Shown here piece by piece: positions 39,094 to 46,240 of a DNA stretch of 64,000 bases. The stretch comes from Stenotrophomonas maltophilia (lineage in GTDB: Bacteria; Pseudomonadota; Gammaproteobacteria; Xanthomonadales; Xanthomonadaceae), in the NCBI RefSeq assembly GCF_006974125.1, contig NZ_CP037858.1, positions 2,294,001 through 2,358,000 on the forward strand, written 5' to 3'. Positions within the stretch are counted from its first letter, which is position 1. Each line of letters opens with the position of its first letter. The translations under genes and the position numbers were made by a program. Below the pieces are notes generated by a model that searched no databases, was not told the origin of the DNA, and was given only the letters and a program-made list of their open reading frames with translations.

Positions 39094-41598
39094 ATGAACG
39101 CCCCGCTCTTCCCGATTTCCCCGCTGCTGCCGCAGATCCAGCAGCACCTGGCCATGCAGCCACGGCTGGTGCTGGAAGCCCCGCCCGGCGCCGGCAAGAC
39201 CACCCAGGTGCCGCTGGCGCTGCTCGATGCACCGTGGCTGCAAGGCCGGAAGATCATCCTGCTGGAGCCGCGCCGGGTGGCCGCACGCAGCGCCGCGCTG
39301 TTCATGGCGCGGCAGCTGGGCGAGGATGTGGGCGGCACCATCGGCTACCGCATCCGTTTCGAGAACAAAGTCTCGGCGCGCACGCGCATTGAAGTCGTCA
39401 CCGAAGGCATCCTGACCCGCATGCTGCAGGACGACCCGATGCTGGAAGAAGTCGGTGCGATCCTGTTCGACGAATTCCACGAGCGCCATCTCAGCGGCGA
39501 CCTCGGCCTGGCGCTGGCGCTGGACGTGCAGGCGCAGCTGCGCGACGACCTGCGCCTGGTGGTGATGTCGGCCACGCTGGACGGCGAGCGCCTGGCACGC
39601 TTCCTTGATGCGCCGCGGCTGAGCAGCGAGGGCCGCAGCTACCCGGTGACGGTCAGCCATTTCCCGGCGCGCCGCGATGAGGCGCTGGAACTGCAGGTGC
39701 GCCGCGCGGTGCAACAGGCCCTGGCCGAACATCCCGGCGACCTGCTGGTGTTCCTGCCCGGCCAGCGTGAGATCGCGCGGGTGCAGGCCGGCCTGCAGGA
39801 ATCCCTGGACAGCGGCGTGGAGGTGCTGGCGCTGCACGGCGAGCTGCCGGTGGAACAGCAGGCACGCGTGCTGCAGGCCGCCGGCGATGGCCGCCGCCGC
39901 GTGGTGCTGGCCACCAATGTGGCCGAGTCGTCGGTGACGCTACCCGGCGTGCGCGTGGTGATCGACAGCGGCCAGGCACGCGAGCCGCGCTACGACCCCA
40001 ACAGCGGTTTCACCCGGCTGGACGTGGTGGCCATCGCCCAGGCGTCGGCCGATCAGCGCGCCGGTCGTGCCGGTCGCGTGGCCGAAGGCGTGGCCTGGCG
40101 GCTGTGGCCGCAGTCGCAGCGGCTGGAGCCGCAGCGCCGCGCCGAGATCGACCAGGTGGAACTGGCCGGACTGGCGCTGGAGCTGGCGGCCTGGGGCAGC
40201 AGCGATCTGCGCTTCCTCGATCCGCCACCGGCCGGCCCGATGGGCGCCGCGCGCGAACTGCTGCAGCGGTTGGGCGCGTTGTCCAGCCGTGGTGCGATCA
40301 CCGCACTCGGCCGCCGCGTACTGGCGCTGGGCACGCATCCACGGATGGCGGCGATGCTGCTGGCAGCACCCGATGCCCGCGCGCAGGCGCTGGCCGCCGA
40401 TCTGGCCGCCCTGCTGGAAGCCCGCGACCCGTTGCGCCAGGGCGGTGACGCGCTGGCGGCCCGCTGGCGCGCACTGGCCGCGTTCCGCAACGGCCGCGCG
40501 CCGGGCGACGCCAATCGCAGCGGGCTGGCCGCCATCGATGCCGCCGCCAAACAATGGCGACGTCGCCTGCGCTGCGATACCGTGCCACCGGCCAGCATCG
40601 AGGCGCACGAGCTGGGTGACCTGCTCGCACATGCCTTCCCCGACCGGATCGGTGTCCAGCATCCCGGCGATCCACTGCGCTACCTGCTGGCCAATGGTCG
40701 CAGCGCGCGCCTGCACGAACTGAGCGACCTGCGTGGCGAACCGTGGCTGGTGGCCAGCGAGCTTCGCTTTGAGGCACGCGATGCGCTGCTGCTGCGTGCC
40801 GCACCGGTGGATGAAGGCCAACTGCGCAAGGCGTGGCCGGAGCGCTTCGTCACTGAAGACGTGGTGCGCTGGGACAGCGAGCGCCGCGCCCTGGTGGCAC
40901 TGCGCGAGACCCGTTTCGACCGCATCGTGCTGGACAGCCGCTCGGCCGGCCGGGTCGATCCGCAGCACGCCGCGCAGGCCCTGACCGACGCGGTCGCCGA
41001 GCTCGGCCTGCAGGCCTTGCCGTGGACCGAAGGCCTGCGCCAGTGGCAGGCACGGGTGGAATCGCTCCGGCGCTGGATGCCGGAGCTGGACCTGCCCGAC
41101 TGCAGCGACGACGCCCTGCTGGCCAACCGCGCGCAGTGGCTGCAGCCTGCGTTCGCCGGTAAGACGCGACTGGATGCGCTGGATGAATCCAGCTTCGGCG
41201 AAGCGTTGAAGTCACCCCTGGAGTGGTCTCAACGGCAGCTGGTCGAACGCAACGCGCCGACCCGCATCACCGTGCCGTCCGGGCTGGAGCGGCCGATCAG
41301 CTATGCGCTGGACGGCGAGAGCGGCGATCCGCTGCCACCGGTGCTGGCGGTGAAGCTGCAGGAACTGTTCGGCCTGGCGGATACGCCGCGCATCGCCGAT
41401 GGCCGCGTGCCGCTGACCCTGCACCTGCTCTCCCCCGGCGGCCGCCCGCTGCAGGTCACCCAGGACCTGCGCAACTTCTGGGAAAACACCTACGCCGAGG
41501 TGAAAAAGGAGATGAAGGGCCGCTACCCGCGCCATCCATGGCCGGATGATCCGTGGACGGCCACGGCCACCCACCGGGCCAAGCCGCGCGGAACCTGA
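39094..41598 (+). CDS. hrpB: ATP-dependent RNA helicase HrpB
   Basis: 834 residues, DEAH-box superfamily 2. Walker A LEAPPGAGKTTQVPLALL, DEFH box ILFDEFHERHLSGDLGLAL, SAT motif VMSATLDGERL, motif VI QRAGRAGRVAEGVAWRLW, and the HrpB C-terminal domain with PLEWSQRQLVERNAPTRITV and the terminal KKEMKGRYPRHPWPDDP. The full E. coli-like architecture. The cellular substrate is not defined. Confidence 0.95.
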   Translation: MNAPLFPISPLLPQIQQHLAMQPRLVLEAPPGAGKTTQVPLALLDAPWLQGRKIILLEPRRVAARSAALFMARQLGEDVGGTIGYRIRFENKVSARTRIEVVTEGILTRMLQDDPMLEEVGAILFDEFHERHLSGDLGLALALDVQAQLRDDLRLVVMSATLDGERLARFLDAPRLSSEGRSYPVTVSHFPARRDEALELQVRRAVQQALAEHPGDLLVFLPGQREIARVQAGLQESLDSGVEVLALHGELPVEQQARVLQAAGDGRRRVVLATNVAESSVTLPGVRVVIDSGQAREPRYDPNSGFTRLDVVAIAQASADQRAGRAGRVAEGVAWRLWPQSQRLEPQRRAEIDQVELAGLALELAAWGSSDLRFLDPPPAGPMGAARELLQRLGALSSRGAITALGRRVLALGTHPRMAAMLLAAPDARAQALAADLAALLEARDPLRQGGDALAARWRALAAFRNGRAPGDANRSGLAAIDAAAKQWRRRLRCDTVPPASIEAHELGDLLAHAFPDRIGVQHPGDPLRYLLANGRSARLHELSDLRGEPWLVASELRFEARDALLLRAAPVDEGQLRKAWPERFVTEDVVRWDSERRALVALRETRFDRIVLDSRSAGRVDPQHAAQALTDAVAELGLQALPWTEGLRQWQARVESLRRWMPELDLPDCSDDALLANRAQWLQPAFAGKTRLDALDESSFGEALKSPLEWSQRQLVERNAPTRITVPSGLERPISYALDGESGDPLPPVLAVKLQELFGLADTPRIADGRVPLTLHLLSPGGRPLQVTQDLRNFWENTYAEVKKEMKGRYPRHPWPDDPWTATATHRAKPRGT

Positions 41599-41603
41599 TT
41601 GGC

Positions 41604-41642
41604 GGGGTCGGATCCCTTTGCAACGCAAAGGGCTCTGACCCC
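41604..41642. repeat. GGGGTC...GACCCC palindrome, copy 2
   Basis: GGGGTCGGATCCCTTTGC / GCAAAGGGCTCTGACCCC with a short centre, 5 bp after the hrpB stop. It may end the transcript. Confidence 0.85.
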
Positions 41643-41758
41643 ACCCTGCCTGATCCTGAATGGCTGCGGTAAAGTCACGCCACGTGCGGCCTCGACTGAC
41701 ATACCGTTTACGGGCAACACGCGACACTGGACTTCGACCCGAGGCAAAGGACCCCCGC

Positions 41759-42133
41759 ATGAGCAAGCTGACCGTAATCACCGACCGCGCTCTGGAGCGC
41801 GCCCTGGAGCTGGCCCACACCGCCGGCGATGGCCTGAAGAGCGCCGGTGGCAGCCTGCGCAATGCGGACTGGATCAAGACCGGCGCCGCCATCGGCGCAG
41901 TGAAGACCGGCGGCAAGGCCGCGACCAAGTTCGTGCGCCGCAATCCGGCAGTGGCCGTGGCCGCCGCTGCGGTCGGTGTAGGCCTGCTCGGCTATGCGCT
42001 GTACCGCAAGCAGCAGAAGAAGAAGGCCGCCAATGGCCACGTGGTGAATGGGCAGGCGCAGCGTATCAACGCACGTGACCGCCGCAACGACACCGTGGTG
42101 GACGAGCACAGCGATATCGGCAGCGACGCGTGA
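41759..42133 (+). CDS. small protein with one membrane helix
   Basis: 124 residues. An amphipathic N-terminal region (LERALELAHTAGDGLKSAGG) is followed by one hydrophobic helix at about 63-81 (PAVAVAAAAVGVGLLGYALY), a basic patch (RKQQKKKAAN) and an acidic tail. This is reminiscent of DUF883/ElaB-type ribosome or membrane tethers, without clear homology. A ribosome site (GAGGCAAAGG) precedes the ATG. Confidence 0.68.
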   Translation: MSKLTVITDRALERALELAHTAGDGLKSAGGSLRNADWIKTGAAIGAVKTGGKAATKFVRRNPAVAVAAAAVGVGLLGYALYRKQQKKKAANGHVVNGQAQRINARDRRNDTVVDEHSDIGSDA

Positions 42134-42140
42134 ATCAGCT

Positions 42141-42177
42141 GGGGTCGGAGCCCTTCCGCAGGAAGGGCTCCGACCTC
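42141..42177. repeat. GGGGTC...GACCTC palindrome, copy 3
   Basis: GGGGTCGGAGCCCTTCC/GGAAGGGCTCCGACCTC with centre GCA, starting 8 bp after the preceding stop. Confidence 0.85.
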
Positions 42178-42190
42178 AAAGCACCGCACG

Positions 42191-42220
42191 AGGGCCGGAC
42201 GCCGCAAGGCCTCCGGCCCT
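42191..42220. terminator. bidirectional terminator between convergent genes
   Basis: AGGGCCGGA/TCCGGCCCT with a 12-nt loop, followed by TTCTGTTT on the plus strand, 8 bp before the minus-strand stop at 42228. Confidence 0.7.
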
Positions 42221-42227
42221 TTCTGTT

Positions 42228-42767
42228 TCAGCCAATCTGCCGCCACTGCCCCGGCTGCAGGTCGTCCAGCCGGTAAGGCCCCATCGACACGCGGACCAGC
42301 CGCAGCGTCGACAGGTTCACGGCCGCGGTCATCCGCCGCACCTGGCGGTTGCGGCCCTCGCGGATCGTGATCGCCAGCCAGCTGTCAGGCACGGTCTTGC
42401 GGAAACGCACCGGCGGATCGCGCGTCCACAGCGACGGCGCCGGATCGAGGCGTTCGATCTTCGCCGGCAGGGTCGGCCCGTCGTTGAGCACCACGCCGTC
42501 GCGCAGCTGTTGCAGCTGCTCGTCGCTGGGCGTGCCTTCCACCTGCACCCAGTAGGTCTTGTCGGCCTTGTGCTTCGGGTCGGTCAGCTTGTGCGCCAGC
42601 GTGCCGTTGTCGGTCAGCAGCAGCAGCCCCTCGCTGTCATGGTCCAGCCGGCCGGCTGCATACACGCGCGGCGGCAGGCCGAACCCGGCCAGGGTCGGCC
42701 GCGGCGGCACGCTGCGGTCGGTGAACTGGCAGAGCACGTTGAAGGGCTTGTTGAAGGCGATCAGCAT
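42228..42767 (-). CDS. rRNA pseudouridine synthase (RluE/RsuA type)
   Basis: 179 residues; no S4 domain, as in RluE. Catalytic Asp lies in AAGRLDHDSEGLLLLTDNG; other motifs are KTYWVQVEGTPSDEQL and EGRNRQVRRMTAAVN. RluE converts U2457 of E. coli 23S rRNA; assignment to RluE over other RsuA-type members is by size and lack of S4. The start MLIAFNKPFNVLCQF is conserved; residues further upstream look intergenic. Confidence 0.88.
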   Translation of the reverse strand: MLIAFNKPFNVLCQFTDRSVPPRPTLAGFGLPPRVYAAGRLDHDSEGLLLLTDNGTLAHKLTDPKHKADKTYWVQVEGTPSDEQLQQLRDGVVLNDGPTLPAKIERLDPAPSLWTRDPPVRFRKTVPDSWLAITIREGRNRQVRRMTAAVNLSTLRLVRVSMGPYRLDDLQPGQWRQIG

Positions 42768-42835
42768 TGCGGGCACGGCAGGCGGCGGGTAGGGCATTGT
42801 CCCATTCCCGCGTTGCCGCCGCGATCATCGGCTAC

Positions 42836-43102
42836 TCAGCCGAAGACCTTCCTTTCCATCAACAGCGCAACGAGCACCAGCACGACGCCGCACGTGGCGG
42901 CCGCGTTGGCACGGTACCGCAGCCGCGTTGCCGGTGGGCAGGCCCTGCGCGCACGTTCGTCCCACAGGCCACCAACGAGCAGCGCCGCAAATCCTGCCGC
43001 CGCCACGAGGTCATGCACGTGACCCGCATGGAGCACGAAGTCGTACAACCGCGGCAGCGCCATCAATGCGAAGGCGAAGTACAGCACTTTCTTCAACAGC
43101 AC
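42836..43102 (-). CDS. small membrane protein
   Basis: 88 residues with three hydrophobic helices (about 3-20, 31-48, 66-82) and a basic loop (WDERARRACPPATRLRYR). No family is recognised. Followed by the pseudouridine synthase on the same strand, 68 bp apart. Confidence 0.55.
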   Translation of the reverse strand: MLLKKVLYFAFALMALPRLYDFVLHAGHVHDLVAAAGFAALLVGGLWDERARRACPPATRLRYRANAAATCGVVLVLVALLMERKVFG

Positions 43103-43112
43103 ACTCCATTGA

Positions 43113-43142
43113 CGGCAGCGCCGGGCATTGCCCGGCGGCTAC
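43113..43142. repeat. GTAG-headed GCCGGGCATTGCCCGGC palindrome
   Basis: Read on the minus strand it begins GTAGCCGCCGGGCAATGCCC. It shares GGCGCTGCC with the repeats at 8737 and 56974. Confidence 0.75.
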
Positions 43143-43183
43143 CCATTCCGTCCAACACCGCGGGCGCAGCCCTGCACCCCACC

Positions 43184-44041
43184 TTACGGCTTGATGAAGC
43201 GCAGGGTCATGCGGTCGCTTTCGCCGATCGCCTGGTACTTCGCATCGTCGGCCTTGTCGTGCTGGTTGGTCGGCGGCAGCGTCCACACACCGTTCGGGTG
43301 GTCCTTGGTGTCGCGCGGGTTGGCGTTGACCTCGCTGCGCGCGTCCAGCTTGAAGCCGGCGGCCTCGGCCATCGCGATCACCTGCTGCTGGCCGACATAG
43401 CCGGTGTCATCGTCGTCGGCCACATCGGCCTTGGCGCGGTGCTCGACCACGCCCAGCACGCCGCCCGGCTTGAGCACGTTGAAGAAGCCCTGGAACATGC
43501 CCTGCGCCTGACCGGCCTTGCGCCAGTTGTGCACGTTGCGGAAGGTCAGCACCACATCGGCTGAACCGGCCGGGCCGAACACCGGCTTGGCCGGATCGTA
43601 GGCGACCACGGCGGTCTTGCCGAACTGTGCCGGCGCACCGGCGTACTTCTTTTCCAGGCTGTCGCGGCTACGCTGCTGGTAGTCACGGCCGCGGCCTTCG
43701 GGCACGGCCATCGGATCGACCACGGCGGCGACGTAGCGACCCTTGTCATGCAGCAGCGGCGCCAGGATCTCCGAGTACCAGCCGTTGCCGGGGGTGATCT
43801 CGATGACGGTCTTTTCCGGTGCCACCTTGAAGAACGACAGCGTCTGCGCCGGATGACGGAAGCCATCGCGCTTGGCGTTGCTGGCATCGCGGGTCGGCGC
43901 CTTCACCGCCGCGTCGATGGCCGGCGAGACCTGGATCTTCGCCGGCGCTACCGTGGCCGGTGCGGCGAACGCAGGAACAGCAGCGAGCAGGGCCGAAGCA
44001 AGCAGCAGTCGGCAACCACGCAGGGACGAAGCAGGCATCAT
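43184..44041 (-). CDS. exported SAM-dependent methyltransferase-like protein
   Basis: About 285 residues. A signal peptide (LRGCRLLLASALLAAVPAFA) precedes a class I methyltransferase-like fold: VIEITPGNGWYSEILAPLL (ExxPGxGxxSE, the SAM-binding motif), DVVLTFRNVHNW and LKPGGVLGVVEH. These exported relatives are widespread in proteobacteria, yet SAM is not expected in the periplasm, so the ligand and reaction are unclear. The start is one of two adjacent ATGs; GGAG lies 8 bp before the first. Confidence 0.82.
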   Translation of the reverse strand: MMPASSLRGCRLLLASALLAAVPAFAAPATVAPAKIQVSPAIDAAVKAPTRDASNAKRDGFRHPAQTLSFFKVAPEKTVIEITPGNGWYSEILAPLLHDKGRYVAAVVDPMAVPEGRGRDYQQRSRDSLEKKYAGAPAQFGKTAVVAYDPAKPVFGPAGSADVVLTFRNVHNWRKAGQAQGMFQGFFNVLKPGGVLGVVEHRAKADVADDDDTGYVGQQQVIAMAEAAGFKLDARSEVNANPRDTKDHPNGVWTLPPTNQHDKADDAKYQAIGESDRMTLRFIKP

Positions 44042-44210
44042 CGGAACGACTCCAGCGGAAGATGCGGCGAGACTAGCAGCCGCAGCGTCCCAGGTGTTCA
44101 CAAAACGTTAGCCGCATGCCCGTCGCGGAACACTGTTTTGTGGTCACCGCCGCAGCACGGTCACACAACGCGTTTTATTCTGGAGCACTTCCCCCAAGGA
44201 GTCCGTGCCC

Positions 44211-45167
44211 ATGACGGCAACCCGCGAACTGGGCCGTTCCGGCCTGCATGTACGTCCGCTCGCCTTCGGTGGCAACGTGTTCGGCTGGAGCGCCGATGAG
44301 AAGGCCAGCTTCGCCCTGCTCGACGCCTTCGTCGATGCCGGCTTCAACCTGGTCGATACCGCCGATGTGTATTCGGCGTGGGTGCCGGGCAATGCCGGCG
44401 GCGAATCGGAAACGCTGATCGGCAAGTGGTTTGCCCGCAGCGGCAAGCGCGACAAGGTGGTGCTGGCGACCAAGGTGGCCAAGTGGGCCGAGCGCCCCGG
44501 CCTGACCCCGGACAACATCAATGCGGCGGTCGAGGATTCGCTGCGCCGCCTGCAGACTGACGTGATCGATCTGTACCAGGCCCACGAGGATGACGAGTCG
44601 ACACCGCTGGAAGCGACCCTGGCCGCGTTCGGCCGGTTGATCGAAGCCGGCAAGGTGCGTGCGATCGGTGCTTCCAACTACAGCGCCACGCGCCTGGCCG
44701 ATGCGCTGAAGGTGTCCACCGACTACAAGCTGCCGCGTTACGAAACCCTGCAGCCGGAGTACAACCTCTACGACCGCGCCGGCTACGAAAAGGAACTGGA
44801 ACCGCTGGTGCAGCGCGAACAGATCGGCGTGATCGGCTACTACGCGCTGGCCAGTGGCTTCCTCAGCGGCAAGTACCGCACGCCGGCTGATGCGGCAAAG
44901 AGCCCGGCGCGTGGCGAAACAGTGGTGAAGCGCTATCTGAACCCGCGCGGCCTGCGCATCCTGCAGGCGCTGGATGACGTGGCCAGCAAGCACAGTGCCA
45001 GCGCTGCACAGATCGCACTGGCGTGGCAGATCGCGCGGCCGTCGATCACCGCACCGATCGTCAGCGCGACCAGCGTCGAACAGCTGCACGATCTGCTGGC
45101 AGCGGCCAACGTAGCGCTGAGCGTGCAGGATGTCGCGCAGCTGGATGCCGCCAGCACAGAAGCCTGA
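44211..45167 (+). CDS. aldo/keto reductase
   Basis: 318 residues. The (beta/alpha)8 reductase has the catalytic tetrad: Asp and Tyr in NLVDTADVYSAW, Lys in VLATKVAKW and His in LYQAHEDDES. The NADPH end is IVSATSVEQLHDLLAA. It resembles the AKR11/YhdN-like subgroup acting on short aldehydes and ketones. AAGGAG sits 9 bp before the ATG. The substrate is unknown. Confidence 0.88.
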   Translation: MTATRELGRSGLHVRPLAFGGNVFGWSADEKASFALLDAFVDAGFNLVDTADVYSAWVPGNAGGESETLIGKWFARSGKRDKVVLATKVAKWAERPGLTPDNINAAVEDSLRRLQTDVIDLYQAHEDDESTPLEATLAAFGRLIEAGKVRAIGASNYSATRLADALKVSTDYKLPRYETLQPEYNLYDRAGYEKELEPLVQREQIGVIGYYALASGFLSGKYRTPADAAKSPARGETVVKRYLNPRGLRILQALDDVASKHSASAAQIALAWQIARPSITAPIVSATSVEQLHDLLAAANVALSVQDVAQLDAASTEA

Positions 45168-45170
45168 GTT

Positions 45171-45193
45171 GTAGTGCCGGCCGCTGGCCGGCA
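45171..45193. repeat. SMAG palindrome
   Basis: GTAGTGCCGGCCGCTGGCCG..., 3 bp after the reductase stop. Confidence 0.88.
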
Positions 45194-45216
45194 TTGCACA
45201 ACAGCGAAGAAAACAA

Positions 45217-45258
45217 TTGAACAAAATGGTTGCACGCGACTAAATCGTGGTTTATCGT
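45217..45258 (+). promoter_or_regulatory. candidate sigma70 promoter(s) for the leader transcript
   Basis: Two overlapping choices: TTGAAC (45217) - 17 bp - CTAAAT, or TTGCAC (45230) - 17 bp - TATCGT. The local sequence is clearly AT-richer than its surroundings. Either would start RNA around 45252-45266. Confidence 0.45.
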
Positions 45259-45292
45259 GCGCACCTCGTTTCAACAACCACTGGAAACTTCC

Positions 45293-45395
45293 CTTGAACG
45301 CGCATTCCGTCGCCATCGCCAAACAGCTGCCATGCCTGCGCATGGACGGGCCGGCGCGCGCGTTCGGCAAGGAAGACCAGCTGACAACGGCCTGA
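45293..45395 (+). CDS. possible 33-codon leader peptide (TTG start)
   Basis: MNAHSVAIAKQLPCLRMDG... ending DQLTTA, from a TTG preceded by TGGAAA. It has no run of one amino acid such as attenuator peptides usually show. It lies between the promoter candidates and two hairpins. It may equally be non-coding. Confidence 0.3.
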
Positions 45396-45406
45396 TACCC
45401 GCCCTG

Positions 45407-45431
45407 CGGAGATCGGCCACCCCGATCTCCG
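45407..45431 (+). other. 10-bp hairpin preceding the leader terminator
   Basis: CGGAGATCGG-CCACC-CCGATCTCCG, perfect. It sits 11 bp before the terminator stem, the position of an antiterminator or pause hairpin in attenuators. Confidence 0.65.
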
Positions 45432-45441
45432 AGGCCTGACG

Positions 45442-45478
45442 ACGCCCTCGGAACGCAAGTCCCGGGGGCGTTTTCGTT
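45442..45478 (+). terminator. Rho-independent terminator of the leader transcript
   Basis: ACGCCCTCGG / CCGGGGGCGT (10 bp, one G-U) followed by TTTCGTTT. No gene follows on this strand for 760 bp. Confidence 0.75.
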
Positions 45479-45597
45479 TGCGTCGGCACAAGGACCCGCG
45501 ATGCCAGAACTGCACCCCGCGCGGCGACCCGCCGCTCACTGACCCAGGTTTTTCTGCCCCGCCGAAGGATTTACTTCGCGCGACCGGCAACGCCTGG

Positions 45598-45642
45598 ACA
45601 TTATCTGCATTGCACCCAAACATTATCGCTCGCCGATAATGT
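45598..45642 (+). promoter_or_regulatory. operator with ACATTATC half-sites, upstream of the RNA-repair locus
   Basis: A perfect 9-bp palindrome ACATTATCG-N5-CGATAATGT at 45620-45642, plus a third half-site ACATTATC at 45598-45605, exactly 22 bp (about two helical turns) upstream. TTGCAC at 45610 and GATAAT at 45635 could be -35 and -10, though 19 bp apart, placing the palindrome over the promoter as expected for a repressor or local activator. Confidence 0.55.
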
Positions 45643-45752
45643 CGGTGGCCTGCACCCTCGATTCTCCAACGGTCCCGTTTCAACCACGGGCTGGTGCGCG
45701 CGGCATTGCCGTGGCGCATGCCGGAGGTCGCGGACATGCCATCGCCTGGATC

Positions 45753-45810
45753 GCCTGCTGGAGGCAGGCACCGGTTCGCCGGTACGCGGTTCGATTCCGC
45801 GCGGTCCCCA
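45753..45810 (+). ncRNA. tRNA-like 3' half (Ser-type, GGA loop)
   Basis: Anticodon-type arm GCCTG-CTGGAGG-CAGGC (loop with GGA), a long variable hairpin ACCGG-TTCG-CCGGT, then a perfect T arm (CGCGG-TTCGATT-CCGCG) and CGGTCCCC. The expected 5' acceptor partner GGGACCG is not found, and no proper D arm with GG is present. It looks like a tRNA-derived or tRNA-mimicking RNA module, not a working tRNA. Confidence 0.55.
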
Positions 45811-45885
45811 ACTGGATAGCTCAGCTTGGTCAGAGCAACGGATCCGTAATCCGTCTGTCGTGGGTTCGATTCCCACTCCAAACCA
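45810..45885 (+). ncRNA. degenerate tRNA-Thr(CGT)-like sequence
   Basis: TAGCTCAGCTTGG A-box, D stem GCTC/GAGC, anticodon stem ACGGA/TCCGT with loop TCCGTAA (CGT anticodon), T arm GTGGG-TTCGATT-CCCAC and a CCA at 45883-45885. Three defects: position 33 is C where tRNAs have U; the acceptor stem pairs over only four bases (TGGA/TCCA); and the 5' end overlaps the preceding tRNA-like unit. Threonyl-tRNA function is doubtful. Confidence 0.6.
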
Positions 45886-46240
45886 CATGACCTCTCACGT
45901 CATGACTTGAAGCAACACCCGGGGCGCAAGCCCCAGCGGCCATCGTCGCCGGTCCTGCGAACGCCTTCGGGCACCACAGGAAGGGCAACGGACCGCACGC
46001 CGGGCCTCGGCCTGTCACCACCATCGCTCCCGTTCCGCTCCGGCGCTGTCTGCCGGCAGGAAGGGTAGTAAGGGGGATGACGCACCGCAGGCTCCGCGCG
46101 TGGACCGTCCGCCGATGGCCGCCCTCTTCCGCCGCCTGCACGTGATGTGCAGGCGGCCTCGCCACGACCGGATCGACCCGGGTCATGGCGATTCATCCGC
46201 AACGGGTCGAACCACCAGAGCCATACAAGGAGAGACTCCC
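45886..46240 (+). other. structured leader between tRNA-like units and slipin
   Basis: 355 bp with no convincing gene. Hairpins include CATGAC-CTCTCAC-GTCATG (45886-45904 region), GGGGC-GCAA-GCCCC (GNRA loop), GCC-TTCG-GGC (UUCG loop) and a perfect CCGCCTGCAC-GTGAT-GTGCAGGCGG near 46132-46156. The slipin ribosome site AAGGAG follows. The mix of tetraloop hairpins suggests part of a folded RNA. Confidence 0.5.

Noticed and set aside
45293..45439. Amino-acid biosynthesis attenuator (trp, his, thr, ilv)
   Set aside because: No run of control codons in any frame and no biosynthetic operon downstream.
45595..45608. Sigma54 promoter (TGGACATTATCTGC) before the RNA-repair locus
   Set aside because: GG and GC are separated by 9 bases and not the required 10, and the -24 box lacks the CAC. 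No RtcR gene is near, so sigma70-type control with the palindromic operator fits better.
45252..45888. Minus-strand frames across the tRNA-like region
   Set aside because: Translations such as GIEPTTDGLRIRCSDQ are typical spurious products of antisense tRNA sequence.
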